Under the pieces are notes generated by a model. It saw only the letters and a program-made list of their open reading frames with translations, made no database searches and was not told the DNA's origin. Source: Pyxicephalus adspersus (lineage: Eukaryota > Chordata > Amphibia > Anura > Pyxicephalidae). From it: a stretch of 64,000 nucleotides of DNA. Location: NCBI RefSeq assembly GCF_032062135.1, contig NC_092860.1, positions 123,411,259-123,475,258 on the forward strand. The letters run 5' to 3'. Position 1 is the stretch's first letter; the number at the start of each line of letters is the position of its first letter. Shown here piece after piece: positions 47,841 through 59,254 of this stretch. A program made the translations under genes and the position numbers.

Positions 47841-50689
47841 TAATCTGTTAACATTTTTCTCCCATTTTGTTTTGTAGTTTGACATTAAATGAATTAATGT
47901 CCAGTGCAATTTATTTCACTACTTTTAGTATCTTTATTGATGTTTTATTTTAATTCAAGTTTTTATTATGATCTTATTTTAAGTACAACTTTACTTTGTT
48001 GTGTAAAAACAAAAAGAAATTATATATACAATTAAATAAAAAATGGTTTTAAGGTCTTGATTTTATCCTAATCCCATTCTGAGTCTCTACAAAACTCTCC
48101 TTACCACAACAAGAAGCAATAAAACCACCAAAGAAGATATATAGGCACACGTACTCAAGTACTTTACACATCTTTCATTGTGTAGTGTGTGCCACTGGGT
48201 TTTATACCATACATTACTCGCTTGCATTCCAGACAGGTCTTTTGACCCTACCCAGCAAATTTCAATGACAGCATAACTTCCAGTGCCAGGTAAATTGGAT
48301 TCATGTGATTTCTTCAAGGTTTATATAATGTCTTGAAGAATGGTGAGATTGTTGTATGGTTTGTACAGTTGCATAAATGGCAGCATTTAACATTTGCCAA
48401 GAAAACTGAGTTTACTGGCAGGTTAATGAAGGTAACTGCTATAATGTATTAACCTCCCATTGACCTACAAATGGAATTGGCAGATATGTGAAATGTTTTG
48501 TGGCTAATTTTTGTACCTGAATGAACAGTGATTTGTTTTTGTTCCAAGTGGCTCTTTTTTTTTTTTTTTTTTTTACCAACGTTGAGTTCTCTATAGGGAA
48601 GGACATTTAAAAAACTATCACTGTGCATTGCTTTGAATTCTAAACCCTGCATGGAAATCTGAACTGAATACACATGATTTTCAGGGAGCTGGAACTGAAA
48701 TTGAGCAGTAGTTAGCTGTCACTAAACACAGACCTGCTAACATGGAAAAATATACAGAATCCAGGTGCTCAAAGCATGGCAAAACAACCAGATCCTGCAA
48801 GAAGATTTGAGCTGGCATATTACATGGGTTCGGTCGTAATGGATGGGGGTGATTAAGGGATCTGTGGTACAAAATGTGGCTTTTGATGCAGTCTATGTGA
48901 CCTCCAGCCATAGCTATATTTCAGTACTCTTAATACTACAGGTCTGAATTTTTTTCCTGAGTTGAAAACTCCAAGTAGCAAAACCAATAAATTAGCAAAC
49001 ATACTAGCATGTTTAGAATGGTCGCCCACAAATTCCTATTTTAGAAAGTGTGCCTTAAAGCTGAAATTTAAGCAGATATAAAATTCACACATAATTGTAG
49101 CTCTGTATCAAGCAATACTTTTCTCTTTTCCATTATCCATTATATTATTTCCGTTATCCATTGATTGCAAATCTCTGAACAGCAAAACTGGGAAAGGGAG
49201 AAGCGGCATAAGGAGCCAATCAGTTATGGTACATTGCTCAGTAATAGCTAGGAACACGTTAAAAGAAGAAAAAAAGGCAAAGATCCACAACAGTCTTCTT
49301 CTCTTGTTTAATGCCAGATAAAGACAGGAGAGGGTCAAGGCCTGTAAATGTAAATTAACCACTGCAAAGGAAAATCTGCTGCCCTGTCAGAGTAGTAAAA
49401 ATCCTTGAAAAATGATAGCAATACAAAACTTCAAGCAGGTAAAACAACTACTATATATGTATTCCATCTGTGTGTTTAGCTTTGAATTCAGCTTTAACTA
49501 TTTAAGGTCCCTGTTGGTCAGCTTAAAAGTATTATTTAACCTTGTGCAGCTGGTAATGTTTATATCTATTATATGCATGGATATAGCTTGTTTAATAGCA
49601 TTGTCTTTCCTAATTTTCCTGAAATTGCAGGATTTTACCTTAATATTAGCATGCATTTTACATCTTCCTTCCATCCATCTCTTTCAACTATTTGACATGG
49701 GCACAGTCTTCTGGATAGTTACATTCATATGTTCTTTTACATTCCATGGCGGTACGTTAATTGGTGATCACTTATGATGAATATCTGGAATGCACCCGCC
49801 CTTAATCGTTATGGGTAAAGGATTCACCAGATGTAATAATGGTACATGAAAACCACATTGGTTTTTCGTTTGCGGTATGTGCCATCTAAAAACCCCAGGC
49901 TTGATTTTGTTATTTAGAGTCTTAATTGGAAAAAATGGTTTATCTCTTCATATTTCAATATTGATTTCCTGCTTTTTATCATCTGGTGCCTGTCTTCTGT
50001 ATGTCTTTATTACAGTTGTCTCTTGACCCTGAAGGTTGCAGTCATTATTATCAAAGATTATACTTTAAAATACTAGGGGTCAAGGACTGCTGGTGCTGAG
50101 GTATAATTTCTATGCAGTCTGGGTTTTATTAGGGACTTATTGTGATTTGAATTTTTCCCCAGGGGTGCCACCTCTTAGCTTAATTGGGGTATATCCTAAA
50201 TACCTAACTTAATTTTCATCACTAGGCAACAAAGACAGTAGACTGCGTGCCTCTCTCTAGGAATTAGGCATATCCATTGCATTGTGGGGTACAAGAGGGG
50301 TTTTACGGAACGAGGACTTGTGGGTAAAAGTTGTAATTTGCTTAATATGAATCATCGGTTAAGCGGAGACCAAGAGGAAATAGGGGAAAATAAAAAGTAT
50401 CTTAAAAAGCTTTGTAGTGGCTTTGCTGCTTGAGGTCTTTGCTTTAAAGAAGAAAGGAGAGCTGTACCAAGGAAGACAGGCAAAGGGCAATAGTGCCCGT
50501 GGTTCTGTTCTCTTCCCTGTATCTTTCTTACTATCCCTTGTTCTCTTTGCTATATGCTTGTCTGGAGGTGGCCATTTGATGAAGGCAATTCCTTGTTTCT
50601 TTGTGTCAGAACCTGCAGCCATAAGTCTACCAGTTAACATTCCATTAAAGTGTTATTAAACCTAAAATATATCATTTTAATGTTGTAGC
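47841..50689. other. Intergenic sequence, no gene recognised
   Basis: Poly-T at 48553-48574. The 121-codon open frame at 49412-49777 is hydrophobic because the + strand is T-rich, and I see no conserved motif in it. No transposon ends recognised. Confidence 0.4.
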
Positions 50690-50750
50690 ATCAAATATAT
50701 GGTTGCAGAGATGCCTATATATCAAATATATGGTTGCAGAGACATCCTTT
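50690..50750 (+). repeat. 31-base tandem duplication
   Basis: ATCAAATATATGGTTGCAGA is repeated at 50690 and 50721, followed by AGATGCC and GACATCC variants. Confidence 0.85.
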
Positions 50751-51304
50751 CTTCAGATCTGGAAACTTCACTTCAGTCTAAAGGGTGGCTAGGCTTTTTT
50801 GCAAGGTCTTCTTGGAGCCCCATAGTATCCAACCTTTATGTGTGAATTCCCAGCCCGACTGCAGCTGCACATGAAGACGCAGACAAGCACAAGGACACAG
50901 TTACTGTAGATCTAATGCCAGACACACATTCTCCTGCATTGTTTGACAGGTACCTACCCGCCAGGTAGAATAAGGAAACTCTGGTAGAGTGAGAAGGAAG
51001 GTTTCTCAATGGTAACATTTCTGTTTAGAAGCAAAATTAGGGAAATTATTGTAGCTAATAAAGTTAATCTTAAGGGAAACATTAATACCATATTGAGTGT
51101 TTATTACTACAATACTTTAAGAGGCAAAGTTTCCCTAATCACGCTATGCAGATATATAGCTGTAAGGTTATATTCAAGACAAAAGATACATTTTTTAATG
51201 TACTACTTAGACACAAATAATACTTCTCAATGTTTTCTATGCCATAGCAAATCTTTCCTTTTAATTCAGGTCCCCTTGAAACACTCATTCGATCCTACTT
51301 TCTA
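50751..51304. other. Intergenic sequence, no feature recognised
   Basis: The 107-codon open frame at 51009-51332 runs into the hAT-like repeat and has no known domain. Confidence 0.35.
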
Positions 51305-51785
51305 TATCTTTTTAACATGGGGGAACCCTTGAAATACTTTTCATGTCTTAGGGAACCTCTAAAAACAATGACAATATCCACAGCTCACAGTGCAATGGTG
51401 GTCATTGGAAAGAATGCGTCCTTTGTTACTGGCTAGTAGGAAGAATGCCACCCTTATATATCATTAATGCCTGATTAAAAAAAAGCTCTCCAAGGCTGGA
51501 GAGGATACACTTTAAGTGAACCTGGGTGATCCAGCAAACCTGGAATGGATTTCTTCAGTCATTTGCTATTTGTTAGCAAATGTTTTCGATCCTGGACCAG
51601 ATTCATTCCAGGTTTGCTGGATTACCCAGCTTCACTGATGAAAGTGTATCCTCTCCAGCCTTGGAGAGCTTTAATAAATCAGGCCCATCATGTCTGTTAA
51701 ACTGACCTGAGAGGCACAGATTGGTTATTGCTCAAGAAACCCTTAGCAACTCCTGGAGGAATTCTAGGGTTTCACGGACCCAATG
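51305..51785 (-). mobile_element. hAT-like MITE interrupted by the palindromic MITE
   Basis: Reverse-complemented, the outer segments read TTCTAGGGTTTCACG-type and AGCAATAACCAATCTGTGCC, then GACCACCATTGCACTGTGAG and AGAGGTTCCCTAAGACATG. This is the same order as 34246-34496. The palindromic MITE at 51469-51686 splits it. The outermost inverted ends are poorly preserved, so borders are approximate. Confidence 0.65.
51469..51686. mobile_element. Palindromic MITE, copy 5
   Basis: Ends GCCTGATTAAAAAAAAGC and GCTTTAATAAATCAGGCCC. Well-preserved arms carry GGCTGGAGAGGATACACTTT, GATCCAGCAAACCTGGAATG and the mirror CATTCCAGGTTTGCTGGAT. It is the best-preserved palindrome of the family here and sits inside an older hAT-like repeat. 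Confidence 0.9.
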
Positions 51786-52029
51786 GACCAGACCATTGGA
51801 AAGCAGCTTATGTTGCTATCAGTGAAGGATTTAGACTTTAGCTATTCTGCCTTTAAATCTAAACTCAGCCATGTTTTGGAGCATATATGATTTCTTTTTT
51901 GGATACTTTAGTCTTTCTGTTTCATCACACACTGAATTATAAACTCAGTAAAAGAAATAATGGTAAAAATTAACTGCTACAGTTGCTTATCGTTGTATGT
52001 TCTGTGTTTATTTAAAATGTTCCTGAACA

Positions 52030-52420
52030 TTCTTTCTGTTCTTAAAACAGAACGGCCATTGATCTGCCCAGCAGAGATGCTCAAACTGGCTGTTCTTGCA
52101 GCAGGGAAACAAGTTTTTATTATTACTCATTATTCAATATCAGAATGTGTTAGGAGCATAAAAAGACAAAACCGGAATTACATAATGCTAAAAGAGTCAG
52201 CTAAGCCATTTGTGGTTTTTGCTTGCTTTTTATAAATGATCAGCAGGTAACGGCTTTATTCATTCATGTTTTCAATGTGTTTGATAGATAGAGACCTATT
52301 CTGAAAGACGGTAATACAAAGGATCTTTGCACATCATCCAATCCCTGTAAAGCTGTGTTGTAACACTGCAGAATGACTCTTCAAACTGCCCGTAATCCTG
52401 TGATACAAGTTTGCTTATAT
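52030..52420. other. Candidate conserved noncoding element
   Basis: Non-repetitive block with TTATTATTACTCATTATTC, GGAATTACATAATGC and GCTTTATTCATTCATG words. The 91-codon open frame at 51960-52235 overlaps part of it but lacks any known domain. Texture-based call only. Confidence 0.28.
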
Positions 52421-52749
52421 AAAAACTATATTATAGGTGCTTGGCTGAAATACAAAGAAAACATCTTGAAAGTAATTGCAATATAAAAAGAGAGGAGACT
52501 CTGCACCTGGGTATAGTATAGTCTGCCACTTTTTTTTCTTTGATGGGGGGAGAGCAATTTAGGAAGGGCAAAAGGCCGGAATTAGTTGGATTTTGCTCAA
52601 ACTTGCTAGTCAGTTATGGAACTAAGGAGGGAATAACAAACTCCACCATTAATTTATCCTAATCTACTTCATTATTATCCTTTATTTATTTTAAAATACA
52701 ATGTTTTATATTTCAATGCATATATTAAGTAGCAAATATGTGCCAATTG

Positions 52750-53220
52750 AAAGGTTTTAGGGGTTGGAGTATGGAGGCAGTGGATGCGATGGTAAAAGCA
52801 GGATATTGCAGACAAGATGATGTTTAGGGGCTTCAAGTGTTTTGAGGAGGTTGCATGCTGGAGATGGCAGCATACAAACATGGAGTGAGTGCAGGTAAAA
52901 GCATGTAGGGCTTGGTAAGCAAACAAATACAAGTGGGGTGAGGAAAGGGGGCGCAGACATGGTAAAGCATGAGGAAGGGGGATTTGAAGGCGTACTAGTA
53001 CAGTGTTGAGAAGTGGGAATACTTTGTGCAGGCATGGAGTAGAAGTAGTTTTGTAGGCATGATGGTATGTATGGTGGATAAGGGGGGGGGTGCAGGCATA
53101 GTAGATGCTAAAGGAACTGAGGCTGAGAAAAGTGGGGCTGCAAATGTGGTTGTTGCTGAGAGACTGGGTTGTAGGGGCTGCTAAAAGGTAGCGCCATGTT
53201 GCAGTAGGTAATGAAATAAT
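52750..53220 (+). repeat. Purine-rich degenerate repeat
   Basis: G/A-rich sequence with many variants of GCAGGCATGGTAG and TGAGGAAGGGGG. C is scarce, which is why the reverse strand stays open for 216 codons (52675-53325). The translated product would be Pro/Ser/His/Leu-rich low complexity, not a recognisable protein. Confidence 0.5.
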
Positions 53221-55324
53221 ATTAAACCAGAAGAGAGGATTTATCCTAAATTTCAGTAAGTAGAAGAAATAAAAGGTCCCCTGCACACTATGATGTTCAT
53301 CATGCCTGAAACGTAAATGAACCATGTATCACTACAGAAAGACAAGGGTGACTGTGCTGAACTGTGAGAGCAGTAGAGGGACTGTCCTTGTCTTCCCTGC
53401 ACTGGCTCACCTTCTGCCTCTAATCAATCAGTCGGCACAGAGACTGGCTAACGAGGATCTTTTGCAGCCCCTGTAATGATGTCACTGGGGCTAAGAAAAG
53501 CATTATACAGTACAGGGTCAAGGTAATTAAATACAAAGTACCAAGGTGAGTGGTGGATAATAAGATTCTTTGAGTTGCTGAATAATGTTCAGCTTAAAAT
53601 ACCAGCACATACTGAGATCATAATATATCAATGTATAATAATCATAATATATATTAATCATAATATATATAATCAATGGAAGATGTACATCCAAAAAAAG
53701 GGAACCTTTGGATTGTAATTTGAATAAGAAATAGTTAAATTGTATTCCCTATGTGTTCCTTTTTGGGACATTTCCCAATATTTGATTTTCTGATTAAAAA
53801 GCAAGCAGAAAATATTAATCTTTCCCTTTAGGTAAACCTACCTTTTAGAAGTGTCATCAGCACATGTTTCCCAACTGGGAAATTTCCTATCACCTGCTGT
53901 TCCTTTTTTTCTTCCACTTTTGGTGACAGTGGTCATTATGAAAGATAGCAGGAGTGAATCTACTGAACATGGATACAGACATCAGTTCATTCTGGCACAG
54001 GTATTTTACAGTTTGCAGCAAGATAAGAGCAGTAATATTTAGCCACTATGATGTCGCATAATATCTAGAATTGAGTAAAAAAGAATTACCGGTACCCAAA
54101 GAGTAAAATGGAGACAATTGGAGTTATATTTTATAAACCTGGATCCTAAAAAGGTTTATGTCCATTGTATGCAATCACAGCCTTGGAATTTTTTTAACTA
54201 TGATAGAAATGTGAGGTCTGTCACTGCTGACCCCCTTTGAAAAAAATGCTGGTTGCCTGGCTGTGTTTCTTAAAGCATTAGCAGCACAACCAGACAAGTA
54301 GCTCTTTCATGTATCTATGGCAGTCTGCATGTTTCTTTATAAATATTTAGGGTGACAATGCTAGAGAGAAATGATTTACATAATTGCCTTCTACAATTTG
54401 CAAGTTCTTGGCATGCCAATTTCCAGATAAGAAATCTCCTGCATGTGGTTCTCATTTACAATGACCAGTGCATATCTCTACAGAGATTTGTGAGCGTATT
54501 GTGGGCAGTAATTCCTTGGAATGACCCTTGGGCTACTGAATGGAAATGTACAACCTGGAAACAGAAATTAATTAAAATACTTGGCATTGTTCATATGAAA
54601 ACAGGCCTTTCTTTTCTTACATATTAGAAAAAAACTTTGAATAGAGACTCTTTTAGAGGATCATTTTAAGGTCATTTAGTAAATGAGTAGTGCTTACACA
54701 TAAAATATATAGAAGAAGGTTTTACAGCACCATACAAGCAGCTATTCTTTGCAGTCAGGCAAGGGAATGCGTATTGTTAGTGGGAAGATTACCGTATCTG
54801 TCAGTTGGTTAGTTTCCATGGTGTATGTGATATAGCTGTTTACATTGATTCAGATATAGTGTTTCAGTTCTAGATTGTGCATCATTCAAGCTTTTTTTTA
54901 AAACTACATTTAATAGATAGTCTTTTAGTCTGAAAAGTAGATCATGTGTTACATTGTGTGGGTTGAATGTTACATCCAAGAAAAAGGACAGCAGTCTTGT
55001 ACAATTAAAATGAATGTTTTATAACAATTACATTTATCATCATTTTAAGCTGCCTAATTGCTGCTCGATTTGGTCCTTAAAGACTAGCCCAACTCCTTGG
55101 TCTCAGATGGAGAAGGGTTTGAGGTAGGTCTTTATTGATTACTAACATGTTTGTGATGAGATTGCCACCTTCTTTAATGATCTTTAATGCTTTGTTACCT
55201 AGCCTTCATTAGGAAAACCCTTCTAGTCCTAGGCATGTTACAGTTACTGGTCCTTATTTATTATGACTGGTACTGTCCTTATTTCTGTTGTGTCGGAAGA
55301 GCTGAAAGTGATCACTTTCCATTT
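53221..55324. other. Intergenic sequence, no gene recognised
   Basis: 53345-53520 has the GC level and CAATCAGTCGGCACAGAGAC-type texture of a decayed MITE, but no ends. TATA-rich at 53620-53670. Otherwise nothing. Confidence 0.35.
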
Positions 55325-55396
55325 GACTCTAAGAAGAGACCATTGGCAGACCTTAAGACGAGACCATTGGCAGACTCTAAGAAGAGACCATTGGCA
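55325..55396 (+). repeat. 24-bp tandem triplication (A-B-A)
   Basis: Three 24-base units at 55325, 55349 and 55373. The first and third are identical and the second differs at four bases. All contain GAGACCATTGGCAGA. The period is a multiple of three, so the overlapping open frame shows a KKRPLADS-like peptide repeat, but I see no other sign of coding. Confidence 0.95.
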
Positions 55397-56651
55397 GAGT
55401 CCTAAAGAGTGCTAACAACATGATGTGACAATAGAAGGGGTAGCTAAATGACAAGTCATTGGAACTGCATTTTCACAGGAAATAAACAGTGTTCATTATG
55501 GTAAACTTAAGTAAAAAAAAATAAAAAATAAAACAAAGGGGGCTTTATGGGGGGTTTTTGTGACTGGGTGGGAGAGATTCCACATTGAGGGGTGCAAATT
55601 GTGCTACTGCACAATGTCCCCAGACACTCGTTGGCCAACAGGGACCAAAGTTCAGCAGGGGCAAGACCCCAAGTCAGTTTGACAGGGGCAGGACCCTAAT
55701 CGCACAGAGGCCGACTGTTGGCAACATCTGCCATTTGGGGGGGGGGTGGATATTGCTTGTAGATGGGCAAACTGAAGAATTATGGCTGCAATGAAGATAA
55801 ATGAAAAATGTTTAAATAAGAAGTACAGCATGTCAAGATTCAAACAAGAGGAACATGTATCCTAATATATTTTGGACCCTTTCCAAAGCAATATGGATAA
55901 CCTCCCTATAGGGGATAGGGGACAGCTGACATCCATATCCTCTTTTTCTGATTTTCAATTTTCTCTGTAATTTGTATACATATATGAAATGTTCTTAGTG
56001 TACATCACCACATAGTATACAGACATTTCATAAATAATGGATGATACTAAGTAGTTTAATGGGAAAAGAGTCAGGGTTACTCCACTAGCAAAGAATTTTA
56101 TATATTTCATGCATAGCAGACTCAGTGACCTTGTAGTGAAAGCACATGCTGAAAGTACAAGGTATCAGTTATTTTCTACCAAAGTTCTTGTTTTAATATT
56201 TTTTAATAATTTATTAAAACATGATGGCTGTGTTTATTTTTGAATATAAAAAATAGCTCTCTAAATATTCTTTCTTAGGAATTTTCTTTCCGTACAGTAT
56301 AGGTAACAAAGTATTCCACACATTATGTTCTGTCGGTGTCAGAGGCAAAGTGAAGGTTGTTTCTATAAAATGGCTCATTAGCTTTTGAAAGGATTGAGGC
56401 AGCAGCTCTGAAATAAACATCTTGTGATGATAGCTGTTACTGCTATGAAATTCACATTGCTTTCCATGTTTAAAAGGAATCTTTGTATAAGTACCAATCT
56501 AAATGTGTTTTTTATTTAAGCCTTTAGGTTATGGTTTGTCTAACTTTTTTTCTCCAAGACAAATGTTAACAAGAGCCATAACTTACCTTCCTCTGCTGCT
56601 ATGGCTGGCTTCTTTAATTTTGTCCTCTGGGCCCCCTTAAACTTCTGTCAG
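55397..56651. other. Intergenic sequence with weak conserved-element candidate
   Basis: 56180-56480 is non-repetitive and AT-rich with enhancer-like texture. 55560-55760 is GC-richer with a G-run and no recognised family. No gene assigned. Confidence 0.3.
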
Positions 56652-56786
56652 CATGGACCCATACATGATACACAGCAACCTGGACAAGCAGTCTGTCGTT
56701 ACTCCCTTTCCTCTGCCATCAGGTGATGTAAAATCCACAGCAGAGGAAGCAAGTAATGGGAGCCTTCCTGTACCATCCTTTACAAG
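56652..56786 (+). other. Exon-like segment, product not recognised
   Basis: A pyrimidine-rich stretch ending CTTCTGTCAG (AG at 56650-56651) precedes the segment, and GTAAAG (56787) follows it, so both splice signals are plausible. Between them an open frame of 44 codons plus two bases begins at an ATG (56653) with MDPYMIHSNLDK and continues hydrophilic. Its codons look less AT-driven than most of the window. Against it: the surrounding 56520-56830 could be a decayed MITE, no partner exon in matching phase was found, and I do not recognise the peptide. Confidence 0.15.
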
Positions 56787-56927
56787 GTAAAGCAGTAAGC
56801 AGCTGTAGTTTTTCAGGTGTTGGTCCTGAGGCCAAGCAAAGTCACTTAGCAAGCCCTGTGCATCCCAGCTTTATATCACATTGTTTTATGCATCTCAAGT
56901 TTCTAGAAGGCCAACAATTTTTGCTTT

Positions 56928-56983
56928 CCCTGAAAGTGTATGTAAACACTTTTTCAGTGTTTACATACATAAAATTTTCAGGG
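56928..56983. repeat. Miniature hairpin with 13-bp perfect stem
   Basis: GTATGTAAACACT (56938-56950) and its exact complement (56956-56968) surround a TTTTC loop. Outer CCCTGAAA and TTTCAGGG (56928 and 56976) extend the inverted repeat. The whole unit is 56 bases and is probably a very small palindromic MITE. Confidence 0.85.
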
Positions 56984-57690
56984 TAAACACTTTATTTTTA
57001 GTTTTGTACAGAAAGGTTTAGAACTATTACTTGCCATTGGTTCTGGTGAACATTGACCCTTGAGATGGGAAATTCAATATTTTTAAGTAGTCAAAGTAAC
57101 AGGGAGGGAGGAGAAATTTTTATTTTTATTGTTAATAATGATTTATTTACTCTGTCGTCATTCAATTGAAAGAGAAGTCAAATCTTCCAATGTAGATACC
57201 TGTTCTGGTCTGTGTCTTAGGGCTTGTCATACATTTTAAAAGCACTTTTCTTCAATACATGAGGTGCACTGTGGCAATTAAATTTCGTCAATGTAATCAG
57301 TTAACAAGACATCACAGCAATTTTACCTAGAAATAGAAATTCTTACACCTAATGCCTTACTTATATGCATTGTGGCAAAAGCCCAAGATGAGAATACTAA
57401 AATTGTGAAAGATGTGGGACAGCACTGTAAACTAAAAGCAAAGTAAGAATGCCACACCACAGTGGATGTGCACAGGTTGTGCTAATAGTTATAGTAGCTT
57501 AAAGTGGTATGGTTATTTAAACAAGACCCTATTCACTACATGACACATTTATGCCACAGTGCTTGTGCCCAAAAAATTGACCTTATTTACTGTTCTGTAA
57601 GTAAAAGTCAAACTCCTCAGCACAAATTATTATTTTAAAAATAAAACATTTCCATTACATTTTTTGCACGCTTTATATAGACAGAGAGAA
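56984..57690. other. Intergenic sequence, no feature recognised
   Basis: No repeat ends or exon signals recognised before the tandem array begins. Confidence 0.4.
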
Positions 57691-58543
57691 GGAGTCAGTA
57701 GCCAGCTGTGTAGCATGTGACATAGAGTGCAGGGATCAGTGGCATGTACCATAGAGTGCAAGGGGTCAGTAGCATGTGACATAGAGTGAAGGGATCAGTG
57801 GCATGTACCATAGAGTGCTAGGGGTTAGTAGCATGTGACATAGAGTGCAAGGGGTCAGTAGCATGTGACATAGAGTGAAGGGATCAGTGGCATGTACCAT
57901 AGAGTGCAAGGGGTCAGTAGCATGTAACATAGAGTGCAGGGATCNNNNNNNNNNNNNNNNNNNNNNNNNNNNNNNNNNNNNNNNNNNNNNNNNNNNNNNN
58001 NNNNNNNNNNNNNNNNNNNNNNNNNNNNNNNNNNNNNNNNNNNNNNNNNNNNNNNNNNNNNNNNNNNNNNNNNNNNNNNNNNNNNNNNNNNNNNNNNNNN
58101 NNNNNNNNNNNNNNNNNNNNNNNNNNNNNNNNNNNNNNNNNNNNNNNNNNNNNNNNNNNNNNNNNNNNNNNNNNNNNNNNNNNNNNNNNNNNNNNNNNNN
58201 NNNNNNNNNNNNNNNNNNNNNNNNNNNNNNNNNNNNNNNNNNNNNNNNNNNNNNNNNNNNNNNNNNNNNNNNNNNNNNNNNNNNNNNNNNNNNNNNNNNN
58301 NNNNNNNNNNNNNNNNNNNNNNNNNNNNNNNNNNNNNNNNNNNNNNNNNNNNNNNNNNNNNNNNNNNNNNNNNNNNNNNNNNNNNTGAGGGGTCAGTAGC
58401 ATGGGACATAGAGTGCAGGGGTCAGCAGCATGGGACATAGAGTGCAAGAGGTCAGTAGCAGGGGACACCGAGTGCAAGGGGTCAGTAGCAGGGGACATAC
58501 AGTGCAGGGGTCAGTAACATTTGGCAAAGAGTGCAAGGGTCAG
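57691..58543 (+). repeat. Minisatellite array, 29/30-bp units with two-unit higher-order pattern
   Basis: Units follow GTCAGTAGCATGTGACATAG then AGTGCAAGGG. Left of the gap, two unit types tend to alternate: one with TGACATAGAGTGAAGGGATC and one with TACCATAGAGTGCAAGGGGT, giving a ~59-base repeat. Right of the gap the units are different variants (GGGACATAGAGTGCAGGGG). The open frames in every direction across it come from the repeat and the masked bases. Confidence 0.95.
57945..58385. other. Assembly gap (441 N)
   Basis: Run of undetermined bases inside the minisatellite. The true array length is unknown. Confidence 1.
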
Positions 58544-59140
58544 TATTCACTTGGCTGCCAAAAAATAGCATGTTGAGCAGCCACAGCATAATTAAGGGTG
58601 GCACGTGTATTGACAAATAGGTGCTGTTGAGGGTGCCGTTGAAGGTGCTGTTGAAGTTTTGGGTTTGCTATGGCACAACCAATCACCCCACTGGCACTGC
58701 CAAAACCAACTAGTTAACTAGAAGACATTATAAAAGAACTCTTTTTAGCAATCAATTCTTTCTTGGATTTTGCAGTAGAAACATGAAAAAATGTAAACTC
58801 TTTCCTCTGTCTAGTCCTCCGATTCTGTAATAAATTAGTTTCACGGTACCACTGGCCTAGCAGTCCTGTTTGAATACATGAATTAATTTAAATCTCTGAC
58901 ATGAGAACATGTCCACAAAGATAATACAGGAACATAAATAGAACACACTTTCCATTGCTTTAACATTTTCCACACCATGGTGTTAACAGGCAGATGGCCC
59001 ATTGGGGGAGAAAATGTGCTCATCGTACAAAAAGTAGTTAAGTAGTATTCACTTCTATGGGCAAGGTTCCAAACACTGCCCATAGTTTATTGACTCACTG
59101 CAATGTTTTAGGATTTTTGGTGTCTCTTGCTTATTCTCAG
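58544..59140. other. Intergenic sequence, no feature recognised
   Basis: Short GGTGCTGTTGA repeats at about 58620-58655. Otherwise nothing. Confidence 0.4.
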
Positions 59141-59254
59141 GCAATTTATCAAGAGAATATGTTATGGAATAAAGCTGTGCTGCAGCCGCCACAAGCTGGT
59201 CAGAACCAGATTATTAGAAATATCAGCAACATTCTTCTGAATCTTCAGAAATAG
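59141..59254 (+). other. Candidate terminal coding exon, product not recognised
   Basis: TGGTGTCTCTTGCTTATTCTCAG (59118-59140) makes a plausible branch/pyrimidine-tract/AG acceptor. The open frame that follows gives 37 codons starting AIYQENMLWNKAVLQPPQAG and ending in Lys and a TAG stop at 59252-59254. Within it, composition shifts toward C and G (CAGCCGCCACAAGCTGG), and it is Gln/Asn-rich with an amphipathic-looking end. An alternative acceptor ends at 59111. I recognise no family. No matching upstream exon on this strand was found within the window, though one could lie far away. It could equally be a processed remnant or chance. Confidence 0.25.

Noticed and set aside
47438..47854. Overlapping open frames up to 138 codons
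   Set aside because: They lie entirely on the 383-bp CCGTATTTTTCGG element and its flanks.
49412..49777. 121-codon hydrophobic open frame, possible membrane protein
   Set aside because: Hydrophobicity follows from T-rich DNA. No conserved motif, no exon signals, no recognised family.
52675..53325. 216-codon reverse-strand open frame
   Set aside because: It lies on a C-poor, G/A-rich degenerate repeat, which removes stops on the other strand. The product would be low-complexity with no domain.
57855..58498. Four long open frames on both strands
   Set aside because: They consist mostly of the N gap and short-period minisatellite.
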